From assembly GCA_964415965.1 (NCBI GenBank), contig CAYQCK010000002.1, positions 248,001-312,000 on the forward strand: a stretch of DNA of 64,000 nt, given 5' to 3'. This DNA is from CAIKNB01 sp964415965 (GTDB lineage: Bacteria; Patescibacteriota; Patescibacteriia; 2-12-FULL-60-25). Position numbers and translations under genes: made by a program. Within the stretch, counting starts at the first letter, position 1. Every line of letters starts with the position of its first letter. Below the pieces are notes generated by a model. That model saw only the letters and a list, made by a program, of their open reading frames with translations, did no database searches and was not told where the DNA came from. Positions 25,310 through 32,674 of the stretch are shown here, in pieces.

Positions 25310-26092
25310 ATGGCCGACAAAGGCTTCGCTTTCGGCAAGGACATATTCAACCAGGAAGAGCTCTGCCGCCTCGCCGCGCAACGCAAGGGCCTGCAGCTCA
25401 GGGAGGGCGATTCGAAGACCGTCAGCGAACCCCTGGCCTCGGTCGAACTCACCGCCGTGGTCCTGCGCAAGCTGGACGAGCTCGGCATCAAGCGCCACGA
25501 GCGGCCGGACGATGTCTTCACCCTGGCCGACACCAATCCCCAGGTCCACACCCCGGGCTGGACCGACAGCAACTACTGGAACTTCAAGCCGATCGACCTC
25601 GAGAAGGGGCCCGTGTCCTCGGAGACGCGGAGGAAGAACCTGAAATTCGACCTGCGCATCGACTTGAGCGTCGAGCTCCGCGTCGACCAGCGGGAACGCG
25701 GCGTCGTCCTGGTCCCGCAGGCCAGCGGGACGTTCCTCTCGCCGTCCGATCCCCTGCCCAATTTCCGCATGTTCAAGGCGCTGGTCGAAATCGTCGGCGA
25801 GATGCCGTATGTCGCCCGCGAAATCGCGAGCTACGGGAACGTCGTAGTCTCGTGGAACGACCTCGGCCTGGGCGGCCTGCGCAGCCTCATGGAGCTTTAC
25901 CGGGAGTTCTCCGGCGGCAAGCCGGCCCTCGAGGAATTGGCGCGCCGCGACGGCATCTTCGACCCCAGCCCGTTTCCCGTGTCCAATTCCCCGGTGAGCG
26001 CCGTGCGCTACGTCGCCGAGACCGAGCAGCCGCGCCTGTTCCGGCGCTGGAAAGAAGAACTCGAAGAATACCGCGCCAAGCTCGCCCTGTGA
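25310..26092 (+). CDS. Unknown 260-residue protein
   Basis: The ATG at 25310 follows GGAGG by 5 bases, so it is preferred over the earlier one at 25271. The protein is cytoplasmic by sequence. An N-terminal helical part (EELCRLAAQRKGLQLREGDS) is followed by a mixed region (KNLKFDLRIDLSVELRVDQR, VVLVPQASGTFLSP) and a C-terminal helix (RRWKEELEEYRAKLAL). No family recognised. It has its own promoter and terminator, and codon use like the neighbours. Confidence 0.78.
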   Translation: MADKGFAFGKDIFNQEELCRLAAQRKGLQLREGDSKTVSEPLASVELTAVVLRKLDELGIKRHERPDDVFTLADTNPQVHTPGWTDSNYWNFKPIDLEKGPVSSETRRKNLKFDLRIDLSVELRVDQRERGVVLVPQASGTFLSPSDPLPNFRMFKALVEIVGEMPYVAREIASYGNVVVSWNDLGLGGLRSLMELYREFSGGKPALEELARRDGIFDPSPFPVSNSPVSAVRYVAETEQPRLFRRWKEELEEYRAKLAL

Positions 26093-26099
26093 GCCGCAT

Positions 26100-26123
26100 C
26101 CCCCGCCGCACTCCGGCCGGGGG
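26100..26123 (+). terminator. Intrinsic terminator
   Basis: CCCCCG pairs with CGGGGG, with a further inner CCG/CGG pair, followed by TATTTTTTT, directly after the stop at 26092. Confidence 0.85.
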
Positions 26124-26180
26124 TATTTTTTTCGGATAAAAAAAACGCGCACGGAGAGTATCCGCGCGCATGCCATCGGT

Positions 26181-26882
26181 TCAAGGGACGAGCCCGGTGG
26201 CGATCCACCGCGGGACGTTCGCCGGATGGAACTTGAGGATGACGTTGTCGGCCACTTGGCCGCGCAGGTCATGCCTGACGCAATCGATGTGCGGCACCAG
26301 CCCGTTCAGCGCCGTCGCGCCGGGGCACGAGACGCCGCTCGACCGGTAGTCGGCCAGCCGTTCCGGATGGATGAACAGGATGCAGGCGGCGAGATAGGGA
26401 TCCAGGAAGAATTCGCCCTCGCGGAGCATCGGGCCGACCCTGCCCACCCAGGAGTCCGGCCAAGCGCGCCCGAGCTGGACGGCGAAGACCATGAAATCCC
26501 CGGGCTGTCCGGCGAGCTTCGAGACGGCGCGGGCGGTGTTCGGATCGGCCCGCAGGCCGTCCAACGTCCGGCCGTGCTTGTGCGGATCGTACTGGACCCA
26601 GGCATGGTTCCGCGAGTAGAGGCCGCCCAGCGCCGAATGCAGGGCCCGGATGTTGTCGTACGTCTTGACGCTCACCAGATTGGCCAGCGTGTGGGTCTTG
26701 GGCACGACGGCGATGCCGTCCCACCCTGTCGGGACCTTCAGGCCGCGGGCCAGATTGGCCACGTTCGAACCGTCGAGCTTCAGCTCGGGCAGCTCGCGCC
26801 GGAAATACGCGACCTGCATCTCGGGCGCCAAAGTGCCTTTCCAGCCGACCGGATAACCCGAATTCCTGGTCTTGCTCTTCAT
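26181..26882 (-). CDS. Unknown 233-residue protein
   Basis: AAGGAGCGGAACG precedes the ATG, a good ribosome-binding site. The protein has alternating helices and strands (KVPTGWDGIAVVPKTHTLAN, MVFAVQLGRAWPDSWVGR, LAACILFIHPERLADYR) and a possible zinc or disulfide pair in SCPGATALNGLVPHIDC. No signal peptide. I do not recognise the family. It is divergent from the 27010 gene with back-to-back promoters and is convergent with the 25310 gene. Confidence 0.77.
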   Translation of the reverse strand: MKSKTRNSGYPVGWKGTLAPEMQVAYFRRELPELKLDGSNVANLARGLKVPTGWDGIAVVPKTHTLANLVSVKTYDNIRALHSALGGLYSRNHAWVQYDPHKHGRTLDGLRADPNTARAVSKLAGQPGDFMVFAVQLGRAWPDSWVGRVGPMLREGEFFLDPYLAACILFIHPERLADYRSSGVSCPGATALNGLVPHIDCVRHDLRGQVADNVILKFHPANVPRWIATGLVP

Positions 26883-26912
26883 CGTTCCGCTCCTTGGGAA
26901 GGTGCCGGCGTA

Positions 26913-26942
26913 AAGCTACAGGCAAACGCCGCCGCCGTCAAA
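26913..26942 (-). promoter_or_regulatory. Promoter of the 26181-26882 gene
   Basis: On the minus strand TTGACG, an 18-base spacer and TAGCTT; 30 bases before the ATG at 26882. Confidence 0.5.
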
Positions 26943-26950
26943 ACCCGTCA

Positions 26951-26979
26951 TTGACACGGACCGCTGCTGCCTATAAGTT
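26951..26979 (+). promoter_or_regulatory. Promoter of the 27010 gene
   Basis: Consensus TTGACA, 17 bases, TAAGTT (an overlapping TATAAG is at spacing 15). It starts 9 bases from the divergent promoter at 26913-26942. Confidence 0.6.
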
Positions 26980-27009
26980 CAGCCGAGGACCTTAAGCTGG
27001 AGGCCGGCC

Positions 27010-27459
27010 ATGGCGCTCGAAAGTTTTTTCGCGGTCACGCAGAACTCCTTCTATCTGGCTGCGCTCGACGAGCGCGGCCAGCCATATCTGATGAAGCTGC
27101 TGGGGCGCGACCAGGGTGATCCGCAGCAAGGCAACCGCACCAACGGCGAACTCCTGGCGGTCAGCGCCATCGGCGCTTTTTTCTACCACCAGGACTATTC
27201 CCCCTACTCCGCTCCGCGGACCCGTCCGCAACGGCCCGAGGAGGTGAACATCGGGATGTGGGGCGGAGGGACTTCAGGGATCGTGGCCCTCTTCCTGGAC
27301 TACGGGCAAGCCCTCGCGTGTTTCCGGACGCCGGACGCCGGACTGCTCGACGCCCGCTGGCGCAACCAGACCCAGGCCGTGCTCCAAGCCATCGGTCCGG
27401 ACCACCCGAGGTTCATCCTGTCGGACCACGGCAAGCTCCGGTTCGATTATGCCGCCTAG
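27010..27459 (+). CDS. Unknown 149-residue protein
   Basis: GGAGG lies 8 bases before the ATG. The sequence reads as a compact mixed alpha/beta domain (MALESFFAVTQNSFYLAALD, EVNIGMWGGGTSGIVALFLD, GPDHPRFILSDHGKLRFDYA) without membrane segments or known motifs. Together with the genes at 25310 and 26181 it forms a run of three unrecognised single-gene units between gyrB and secE. Function unknown. Confidence 0.75.
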   Translation: MALESFFAVTQNSFYLAALDERGQPYLMKLLGRDQGDPQQGNRTNGELLAVSAIGAFFYHQDYSPYSAPRTRPQRPEEVNIGMWGGGTSGIVALFLDYGQALACFRTPDAGLLDARWRNQTQAVLQAIGPDHPRFILSDHGKLRFDYAA

Positions 27460-27481
27460 CGCCTCACCTATGGCCGATCCG

Positions 27482-27503
27482 CGCCTCCGTCTGACCGGGG
27501 GCG
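27482..27503 (+). terminator. Intrinsic terminator
   Basis: CGCCTCCG pairs with CGGGGGCG (one T-G wobble) followed by TTTTTTGG, 22 bases after the stop at 27459. Confidence 0.88.
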
Positions 27504-27569
27504 TTTTTTGGCTCCGGGGACTTGGGCCTCGCCGTCGGAATCCCGACGTGCCTGCGGTCTAGGCCAGCC

Positions 27570-27598
27570 TTGCCAGGACCGGGGAATCGTGCTAATCT
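27570..27598 (+). promoter_or_regulatory. Promoter of the secE-nusG-rplK unit
   Basis: TTGCCA, 17 bases, TAATCT preceded by GC. The leader of about 100 bases includes an AGCCC/GGGCT hairpin followed by TTTTTAA (about 27608-27631) that could act as an attenuator. Confidence 0.55.
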
Positions 27599-27701
27599 GC
27601 GGCCAAGAGCCCTGGGGAAGGGGCTTTTTAAGAAGCGACGCCCAACCAACCTAAAATCAGAATATCGTCCCGTGCGCAAGCCCGTTTGGCGGACCAGCGA
27701 C

Positions 27702-28067
27702 ATGGGAACCACCAAACATACTATGACCATCGTCCAAAAAGCCATCGACTATCTGCGTTCGGCCAAAGCCGAGATGTTCAAGGTCTCCTGGCCGTCGCGC
27801 CGCGACACGCTGCGTTATGGCGGCCTCATCATCGGCATCAGCATCGCCACGGCGGTCCTGTTCGCCGCTTTGGACACCGGTTTCATCTGGACCATCGACA
27901 ACACCATCTTGCGCTACGCCAAGGCCAACAAGCAGGCCGCCCAAGTCCAGGAAGCGCCGGCCGTCACCCCGACGGTCGAGCAGTCGGCCACCGAGCAGCC
28001 GAAGACGGTCGAGCCGGGCTCCATCGACCTCCAGAACGCCCAACCGATCGAAACCCCGAAAAAATAA
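27702..28067 (+). CDS. secE: Preprotein translocase subunit SecE
   Basis: 121 residues from the ATG at 27702 (an internal ATG at 27723 is an alternative). It stabilises SecY in the translocon. The SecE core YLRSAKAEMFKVSWPSRRDT precedes one membrane segment (LIIGISIATAVLFAALDTGF), as in single-span SecE. A C-terminal Pro/Glu/Gln-rich tail of about 45 residues (VTPTVEQSATEQPKTVEPGS) is an unusual addition. NusG starts 9 bases after the stop, the standard gene order. Confidence 0.94.
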   Translation: MGTTKHTMTIVQKAIDYLRSAKAEMFKVSWPSRRDTLRYGGLIIGISIATAVLFAALDTGFIWTIDNTILRYAKANKQAAQVQEAPAVTPTVEQSATEQPKTVEPGSIDLQNAQPIETPKK

Positions 28068-28076
28068 AAAACTGCT

Positions 28077-28625
28077 ATGCCTAAACAAACCCTCCAACTC
28101 GGCCGACGTTGGTACGCCATCCACACCTATTCCGGCTACGAGGATGCCGTGGCCGAAAACCTCAAACGCCGCGTCGAGACCATGGGCATGCAGGACAAGA
28201 TCTTCGACGTCATCGTGCCGATCGAAAAGAAGATCAAGATCAAGAACGGCAAACGCCGCCTGGTCGAGGAAAAGATCTATCCAGGCTACGTGTTGGTCGA
28301 GATGATCGTGACCGACGACTCCTGGTACGTGGTACGCAACACGCCGAGCGTCACCGGCTTCCTCGGCACCGGCACCACTCCGAGCCCCATCGACGAGAAG
28401 ACCATGCAGGATCTGCGGAAACGGATGAGCACCGAGGAAGAGACCAGCTTCTCCATCGATCTCCAGGAAGGCATGCCGGTCAAGATCGGCGACGGCCCGT
28501 TCAAGGGCTTCGAAGGCAAGGTCATCGAAGTCGACGGCGCGCGCGGCAAGGTCAAGGTGCTCGTCTCCATGTTCGGCCGCGAGACCCCGCTCGAGCTTGA
28601 CTTCACCCAGGTCAAGAAGGTGTAA
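28077..28625 (+). CDS. nusG: Transcription termination/antitermination protein NusG
   Basis: 182 residues. The NGN domain (RRWYAIHTYSGYEDAVAENL ... IYPGYVLVEMIVTDDSWYVV) binds RNA polymerase. The C-terminal KOW domain (VKIGDGPFKGFEGKVIEVDG) contacts Rho or S10. Full length and canonical position between secE and rplK. Confidence 0.97.
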   Translation: MPKQTLQLGRRWYAIHTYSGYEDAVAENLKRRVETMGMQDKIFDVIVPIEKKIKIKNGKRRLVEEKIYPGYVLVEMIVTDDSWYVVRNTPSVTGFLGTGTTPSPIDEKTMQDLRKRMSTEEETSFSIDLQEGMPVKIGDGPFKGFEGKVIEVDGARGKVKVLVSMFGRETPLELDFTQVKKV

Positions 28626-28702
28626 TCGCTCCGTTCGCCGGAGCCCCAGGGATGACGCGCTTCTCGCCCTCCCTGAAAGCTCTAACGACCATCACCAAAA
28701 TT

Positions 28703-29125
28703 ATGGCAAAGAAAGTAAAGACCCTCATCAAGCTGCAGATCATCGGCGGCCAGGCCACCCCGGCCCCTCCGGTCGGCACGGCGCTCGGCCCCCACGGCCT
28801 GAACATCGCCGAGTTCTGCAAGCGCTTCAACGACGCGACCGCCCAGCGGCGCGGCGAAGTCGTCCCGTGCGTCATCACCGTCTTCGAGGACCGCACCTAC
28901 GACTTCATCATGAAGACCCCGCCGGTCGCCGACCTGCTCAAGAAAGCCGCCGGCATCCAGAAGGGCTCGGCCAAGGCCCTGACCGAGAAAGTCGGCAAGG
29001 TCACCAAGGCCCAGGTCCGCGAAATCGCGGAAAAGAAGATGCCGGACCTGAACTGCCACACCGTCGAGGCCGCCATGCGCCAGGTGGAAGGCACGGCCCG
29101 CAACATGGGGCTGACCGTCGAATAA
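28703..29125 (+). CDS. rplK: 50S ribosomal protein L11
   Basis: 140 residues from the ATG at 28703. The GTPase-associated-centre protein: N-terminal KVKTLIKLQIIGGQATPAPP (thiostrepton-site loop with the conserved prolines) and a C-terminal rRNA-binding domain (DLNCHTVEAAMRQVEGTARN). In most bacteria rplA follows at once; here a terminator and four other genes intervene and rplA is 2.7 kb away. Confidence 0.97.
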   Translation: MAKKVKTLIKLQIIGGQATPAPPVGTALGPHGLNIAEFCKRFNDATAQRRGEVVPCVITVFEDRTYDFIMKTPPVADLLKKAAGIQKGSAKALTEKVGKVTKAQVREIAEKKMPDLNCHTVEAAMRQVEGTARNMGLTVE

Positions 29126-29136
29126 GGAAAAAGACA

Positions 29137-29169
29137 AAAAACCTCCCTGTAACCAACCGGGAGGTTTTT
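29137..29169 (+). terminator. Intrinsic terminator after rplK
   Basis: AAAAACCTCCC pairs with GGGAGGTTTTT across an 11-base loop, 11 bases after the rplK stop. Confidence 0.88.
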
Positions 29170-29203
29170 CGTATGCATGGATACAGTGCTAACATCAAAC
29201 CAT

Positions 29204-29803
29204 ATGGACAATCCCCCAGGACAAACGCCCGCGACCCCGTTCCCGGCAGCAAACAAAGGACCGGTCGTGGCCTTGACCGCCACGCTCGTGTTGCTCTTGG
29301 CCGTCGTCGGCGCGATCGTCTGGTTCTTCTGGCCAGCAGGCAAGATGCAGACGCGGCAAACCGACAAACCGAGCGCCCCGGTGCCGACGACGACCGTGGT
29401 GACCATCCCCGGAGAAGCAACGACGACCGTTTCGGCTGCGCCTTCGACAGGATCCCCGTCCGCCGGCACCAGCACGCGCGAGGATCCAACGGAACACAGG
29501 AAAGGCGAAATCGTCAGGCTCTTTCGGGGTGACTCGATCGCCATCAAGGAGGACGGATCGCCATCGATCACGATCGACGCCCTCGACTTCACGGACTCGC
29601 GCTGCCCGACCGGCGTCCAATGCATCTGGGCCGGCGAGCGCGGGGTGGTCCTCGACGTCACGAAAGACGATACCGAGGGCAACGCCAGCGTCATCCTGAG
29701 GACCACGACCGCAAAAAAAGGGACCGCCTACGGGTCGGTCCTGACCCTGATCGAAATCGGCGACGGGAAAGGCGGCACCTATGCCGACGTCAAAGTCGAA
29801 TGA
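29204..29803 (+). CDS. Membrane-anchored protein with CPTGVQCIWAG motif
   Basis: 199 residues from the ATG at 29204. One membrane segment (about 22-44, VALTATLVLLLAVVGAIVWF) and a Thr/Pro-rich linker lead to an external beta domain. Its centre is DSRCPTGVQCIWAGERGVVL, a cysteine-pair motif I have seen in small secreted and lipoprotein domains of unknown role; the two cysteines probably form a disulfide. The last 23 bases overlap the start of the MGMT-like gene, so the two are translationally coupled. Confidence 0.78.
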   Translation: MDNPPGQTPATPFPAANKGPVVALTATLVLLLAVVGAIVWFFWPAGKMQTRQTDKPSAPVPTTTVVTIPGEATTTVSAAPSTGSPSAGTSTREDPTEHRKGEIVRLFRGDSIAIKEDGSPSITIDALDFTDSRCPTGVQCIWAGERGVVLDVTKDDTEGNASVILRTTTAKKGTAYGSVLTLIEIGDGKGGTYADVKVE

Positions 29804-30056
29804 TTTCGCCGACCGCGTCCGCGCGGCCGTGAAAAACATCCCGAGGGGCAAAACCCTGACCTACAAACAGGTCGCCGCCCTCGCGGGCAGGCCGCTGGCT
29901 TTCCGCGCCGTCGGCAACATCCTCAACAAGAACTACGACCCGTCCATCCCCTGCCACCGCGTGGTCCGCTCCGACGGAAAACCGGGCGGCTACAACCGCG
30001 GCCCCAAAAAGAAAATCCAACTCCTGAAATCCGAAAAAGCCCCACTTCGCAAGTGA
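29781..30056 (+). CDS. MGMT-family DNA methyltransferase domain protein
   Basis: 91 residues, only the DNA-binding and active-site domain of O6-alkylguanine-DNA alkyltransferases. IPRGKTLTYKQVAALAG holds the DNA-recognition helix, AVGNILNKNYDPSIPCHRVV contains the acceptor PCHR, and GGYNRG follows. Because the cysteine is present it is closer to active MGMT than to Trp-type ATL proteins. The N-terminal Ada-like domain is missing, as in many short family members. The final codons and the TGA come from repeat copy 2 (from 30043), so the C-terminus may have been altered by the insertion. Confidence 0.88.
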   Translation: MPTSKSNDFADRVRAAVKNIPRGKTLTYKQVAALAGRPLAFRAVGNILNKNYDPSIPCHRVVRSDGKPGGYNRGPKKKIQLLKSEKAPLRK

Positions 30057-30171
30057 CCTCGGGGGTCTGGGGGTCCGCGCCAAGCGTGGTGGCAAGATGA
30101 CTAACGCCAGCGACACCGAGAGCGGCATCGCGGACCCCCAGGACTTTTGCTACTTTTGGCCACAAAAGTAG
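30043..30171 (+). repeat. 129-base structured repeat, copy 2
   Basis: Starts CACTT-CGC-AAGTG, has arms GGGGGTCCGCG (30069-30079) and CGCGGACCCCC (30129-30139) and ends CTACTTTTG-GCCA-CAAAAGTAG. Exactly the length of copy 1. Its first 14 bases are coding: they supply the last codons and stop of the MGMT-like gene. Confidence 0.9.
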
Positions 30172-30186
30172 GTTTAAGGCTTTCCC

Positions 30187-30214
30187 TTGCCTTTTTCGTT
30201 TCATCAGGTAAAGT
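30187..30214 (+). promoter_or_regulatory. Promoter of pyrF-pyrE
   Basis: TTGCCT, 16 bases, TAAAGT; 34 bases before the pyrF ATG, immediately after repeat copy 2. Confidence 0.5.
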
Positions 30215-30248
30215 CCGCCTGCACCTTCCAACCAGGAGATTATCAGCC

Positions 30249-31025
30249 ATGCTGAACCCTCTTCCGGATCCCAAAGACCGCATCATCGTGGCGCTCGACG
30301 TGAGCGAGACGCGCCAAGCCATCGAACTCGTCGAGGCGCTCCGCGACCACGTCGGCGCGTTCAAGCTCGGGCTGGAGTTCGTCACTTCGGCCTACGCCAG
30401 GCTGGCCACGGCCAGCCGCGACAGGCTCGACGGCGTCTGGGTCGATCTGGCCCAGCTGTCCGACGCGCTCGAAGGCAAGCTCATGTACGACGGCAAGTTC
30501 GCCGACATCCCGAACACGGTCGGCGCCGCCACCCGCGAGATGGCCAGGCTCCTCAAGCCCAAATTCTTCACGGTCCACGCCTCGATGGGCATCGACGCCC
30601 TGGCCGCGGCCGCCAAGCACAAGGGCGAATCCAAGATGCTGGCCGTGACCGTCCTGACCTCGCGCGAGGAGAACGATGCCCACCTGACGTTCGGCAAGCC
30701 GACCAAGGCCGCCGCGCTCCAGCTGGCGCGGGAAGCCAAGCTCGCCGGCGCCGACGGCATCGTCTGTTCGCCGCAGGAGCTCGCGTTCCTGGCCAAGCAC
30801 ACCGAGCTCGAGAGCCTCATCAAGGTGACGCCCGGCGTGCGCCCGACCGGCAGCGACAAGGGCGACCAGGCGCGCGTCATGACGCCCGGCGAGGCCATCA
30901 AGGCCGGCGCCGACTATCTGGTCATCGGCCGGCCCATCGTCCGGGCGCCGGATCCTGTCGCCGCCGCCGAAGCCATCGCCGGCGAAATCGCCGAAGCCGC
31001 ATCTTCCAGAAAAACTTCGGAATAG
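30249..31025 (+). CDS. pyrF: Orotidine 5'-phosphate decarboxylase
   Basis: 258 residues from the ATG at 30249, with AGGAG upstream. It converts OMP to UMP. The TIM barrel begins RIIVALDVSETRQAI and has FKLGLEFV. The catalytic loop YDGKFADIPNT supplies the Asp-x-Lys-x-x-Asp charge network. VTPGVRPTGSDKGDQARVMT and DYLVIGRPIV form the phosphate-binding end. pyrE follows by 10 bases. No other de novo pyrimidine genes are in the window, so the pair may serve orotate salvage. Confidence 0.95.
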   Translation: MLNPLPDPKDRIIVALDVSETRQAIELVEALRDHVGAFKLGLEFVTSAYARLATASRDRLDGVWVDLAQLSDALEGKLMYDGKFADIPNTVGAATREMARLLKPKFFTVHASMGIDALAAAAKHKGESKMLAVTVLTSREENDAHLTFGKPTKAAALQLAREAKLAGADGIVCSPQELAFLAKHTELESLIKVTPGVRPTGSDKGDQARVMTPGEAIKAGADYLVIGRPIVRAPDPVAAAEAIAGEIAEAASSRKTSE

Positions 31026-31035
31026 GAGGACGCCC

Positions 31036-31719
31036 ATGCCGTTGACCGAACTCCACGGCCACCTGGCCAAACGCCTCTACGATCTCGGCGCGGTCAAATT
31101 CGGGAATTTCCGGCTCAAGCTCCACGAGAAGGATCCGGACGCCCCGCTTTCGCCCGTCTACCTGGATTTGCGCACGCACCACAACCCGAAGCCGGGTCCG
31201 CTGGGCGAAGCCGAAATCATGGAAGTGGCGAAGGAGATGTACGCCCTGGCGCGCAGCCAGGGCCTGGAGTTCGATCTCGTCTCCGGCGTGCCCAACGCCG
31301 GCGACCCGTTCGCCGAAGCCTTCAGCCGCGTGGCGGCCGCCGACCGCGGCCGCCGCCGCTCCGTCGGATTCCTCATGTTGAGGAAAGAGGAGGACGCCGA
31401 CGGCCAGCGCAAAGTCACCAGCGTCCAGATGGGATCTTGGTCCAAGAAGGACCGGGTGCTCCTCATCGACGACCTGATCACCCGCGCCGAATCAAAACTC
31501 GAAGCCATCCAGGTCCTGGAACAGGCCGACCTCAAGGTCAGCGACATCCTGGTCCTGGTGGACCGCGAGCAAGGCGGCCGCGAAGAGCTGGCCAAGCATG
31601 GCTACAACCTGCATGCCGTCTTCACCCTGGGCGAGCTCCTCGACTTCTACGTCGCCGCCTGCCTGATGACCCACCGCAAACGCGACGAGGTGAAGGAATA
31701 CCTCAAGGCCAACGCCTGA
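31036..31719 (+). CDS. pyrE: Orotate phosphoribosyltransferase
   Basis: 227 residues. It joins orotate and PRPP to OMP, the substrate of PyrF. The PRPP-binding motif is RVLLIDDLITRAESKLEAI, with FDLVSGVPNAGDPFAEAFSR as the flexible-loop region. GGAGG precedes the ATG by 7 bases. Slightly longer than E. coli PyrE (213 residues). Confidence 0.95.
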   Translation: MPLTELHGHLAKRLYDLGAVKFGNFRLKLHEKDPDAPLSPVYLDLRTHHNPKPGPLGEAEIMEVAKEMYALARSQGLEFDLVSGVPNAGDPFAEAFSRVAAADRGRRRSVGFLMLRKEEDADGQRKVTSVQMGSWSKKDRVLLIDDLITRAESKLEAIQVLEQADLKVSDILVLVDREQGGREELAKHGYNLHAVFTLGELLDFYVAACLMTHRKRDEVKEYLKANA

Positions 31720-31746
31720 CGCCGGCGCGTTGGCGCAGCGACCCTT

Positions 31747-31775
31747 CCGCCCCGAGTCCCTTGACTCCGGGGCGG
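31747..31775 (+). terminator. Intrinsic terminator after pyrE
   Basis: CCGCCCCGAGTC pairs with GACTCCGGGGCGG (one bulge), then TTTTGTTAT, 28 bases after the pyrE stop. Confidence 0.88.
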
Positions 31776-31846
31776 TTTTGTTATAGAGTTCCGGCACTAA
31801 CAAACTAACGTGGGAGGCCTTAAAAAGCCGCCTAACCACTACGTAT

Positions 31847-32536
31847 ATGCCGCGTTCCAAACGCTACGTCGAGCTCAAGAAGCTCGTGGATACCAAGAAG
31901 ACCTACTCGCCCGCCGAAGCCATCGAACTGGCCAAGAAGACGGCCAAGACCAAATTCGACGGCTCGCTCGAAGCCCACATCAACCTGGGCATCGACATCT
32001 CGAAGAGCGACCAGGTCGTGCGCGCGACGGTCGTCATGCCGCACTCGACCGGCAAGACCAAGCGCGTCGCCGCCTTCGTGCCGAACGCCAAGGAAAAGGA
32101 AGCTAAGGATGCGGGCGCCGAGATCGTCGGCGCCGAAGAGCTGATCGACGAGATCGCCAAGAGCGGCAAGATCGACTTCGACGTCGCCGTGGCCACGCCG
32201 GACATGATGCCGAAGCTCGCCAAGGTCGCCAAGATCCTGGGCCCGAAGGGCATCATGCCTAACCCGAAGACCGAGACTGTCGGACCGAACGTGAAGAAGA
32301 TGGTCGAGGAGCTGAAGAAGGGCAAAGTCACCATAAAGAACGACTCGACCGGCAACATCCACCAGGCCCTGGGCAAGGTCACGCTCGATTCCAAGGACCT
32401 GCTCGAGAACTTCGAAGCCGTGCTCGCCGCCGTCAAGAAGAACAAGCCGGCCGGCGCCAAGGGCACGTTCCTCAAGAACGTGGTCATCAGCTCGACCATG
32501 GGTCCGGGCATCAAAGTCGACGTGTCGGGGATTTAA
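31847..32536 (+). CDS. rplA: 50S ribosomal protein L1
   Basis: 229 residues. Stalk protein binding 23S rRNA helix 76-78, and an autoregulator in many bacteria. The two-domain L1 pattern is clear: DGSLEAHINLGIDISKSDQV, then VAKILGPKGIMPNPKTETVG and FLKNVVISSTMGPGIKVDVS. GGAGG lies about 30 bases before the ATG with a short AGGC/GCCGCCT stem between, so the start may be controlled by leader folding. It stands apart from rplK. Confidence 0.96.
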   Translation: MPRSKRYVELKKLVDTKKTYSPAEAIELAKKTAKTKFDGSLEAHINLGIDISKSDQVVRATVVMPHSTGKTKRVAAFVPNAKEKEAKDAGAEIVGAEELIDEIAKSGKIDFDVAVATPDMMPKLAKVAKILGPKGIMPNPKTETVGPNVKKMVEELKKGKVTIKNDSTGNIHQALGKVTLDSKDLLENFEAVLAAVKKNKPAGAKGTFLKNVVISSTMGPGIKVDVSGI

Positions 32537-32539
32537 GGA

Positions 32540-32567
32540 GATTTCTCGGCTCCGCTCGAAATGACGA
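32540..32567. repeat. Short dispersed repeat after rplA
   Basis: AGATTTCTCGGCTCCGCTCG then AAATGACG. The inverse of a related copy is at 51905-51933 (TCATTTCGAACGAAGTCGAG, AAATCTC). Confidence 0.55.
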
Positions 32568-32572
32568 ATACA

Positions 32573-32598
32573 AAAAGAAGCGCTTCGGCGCTTCTTTT
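32573..32598 (+). terminator. Intrinsic terminator after rplA
   Basis: AAAAGAAGCGC pairs perfectly with GCGCTTCTTTT across a TTCG tetraloop. Confidence 0.9.
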
Positions 32599-32635
32599 GG
32601 TTGACGCGGGGACGCCGGACTTGACATGCCTATCC

Positions 32636-32664
32636 TTGCCCCGACCCTGCGCGGCCGCTAAGGT
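32636..32664 (+). promoter_or_regulatory. Promoter of the kinase-dut unit
   Basis: TTGCCC, 17 bases, TAAGGT ending 10 bases before the ATG at 32675, so the leader would be only a few bases. Confidence 0.45.
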
Positions 32665-32674
32665 TCTTTTGATT

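Noticed and set aside
31761..31789. Promoter for rplA overlapping the pyrE terminator
   Set aside because: TTGACT is part of the terminator stem and the TATAGA that follows is at a 15-base spacing, so the match is not convincing.
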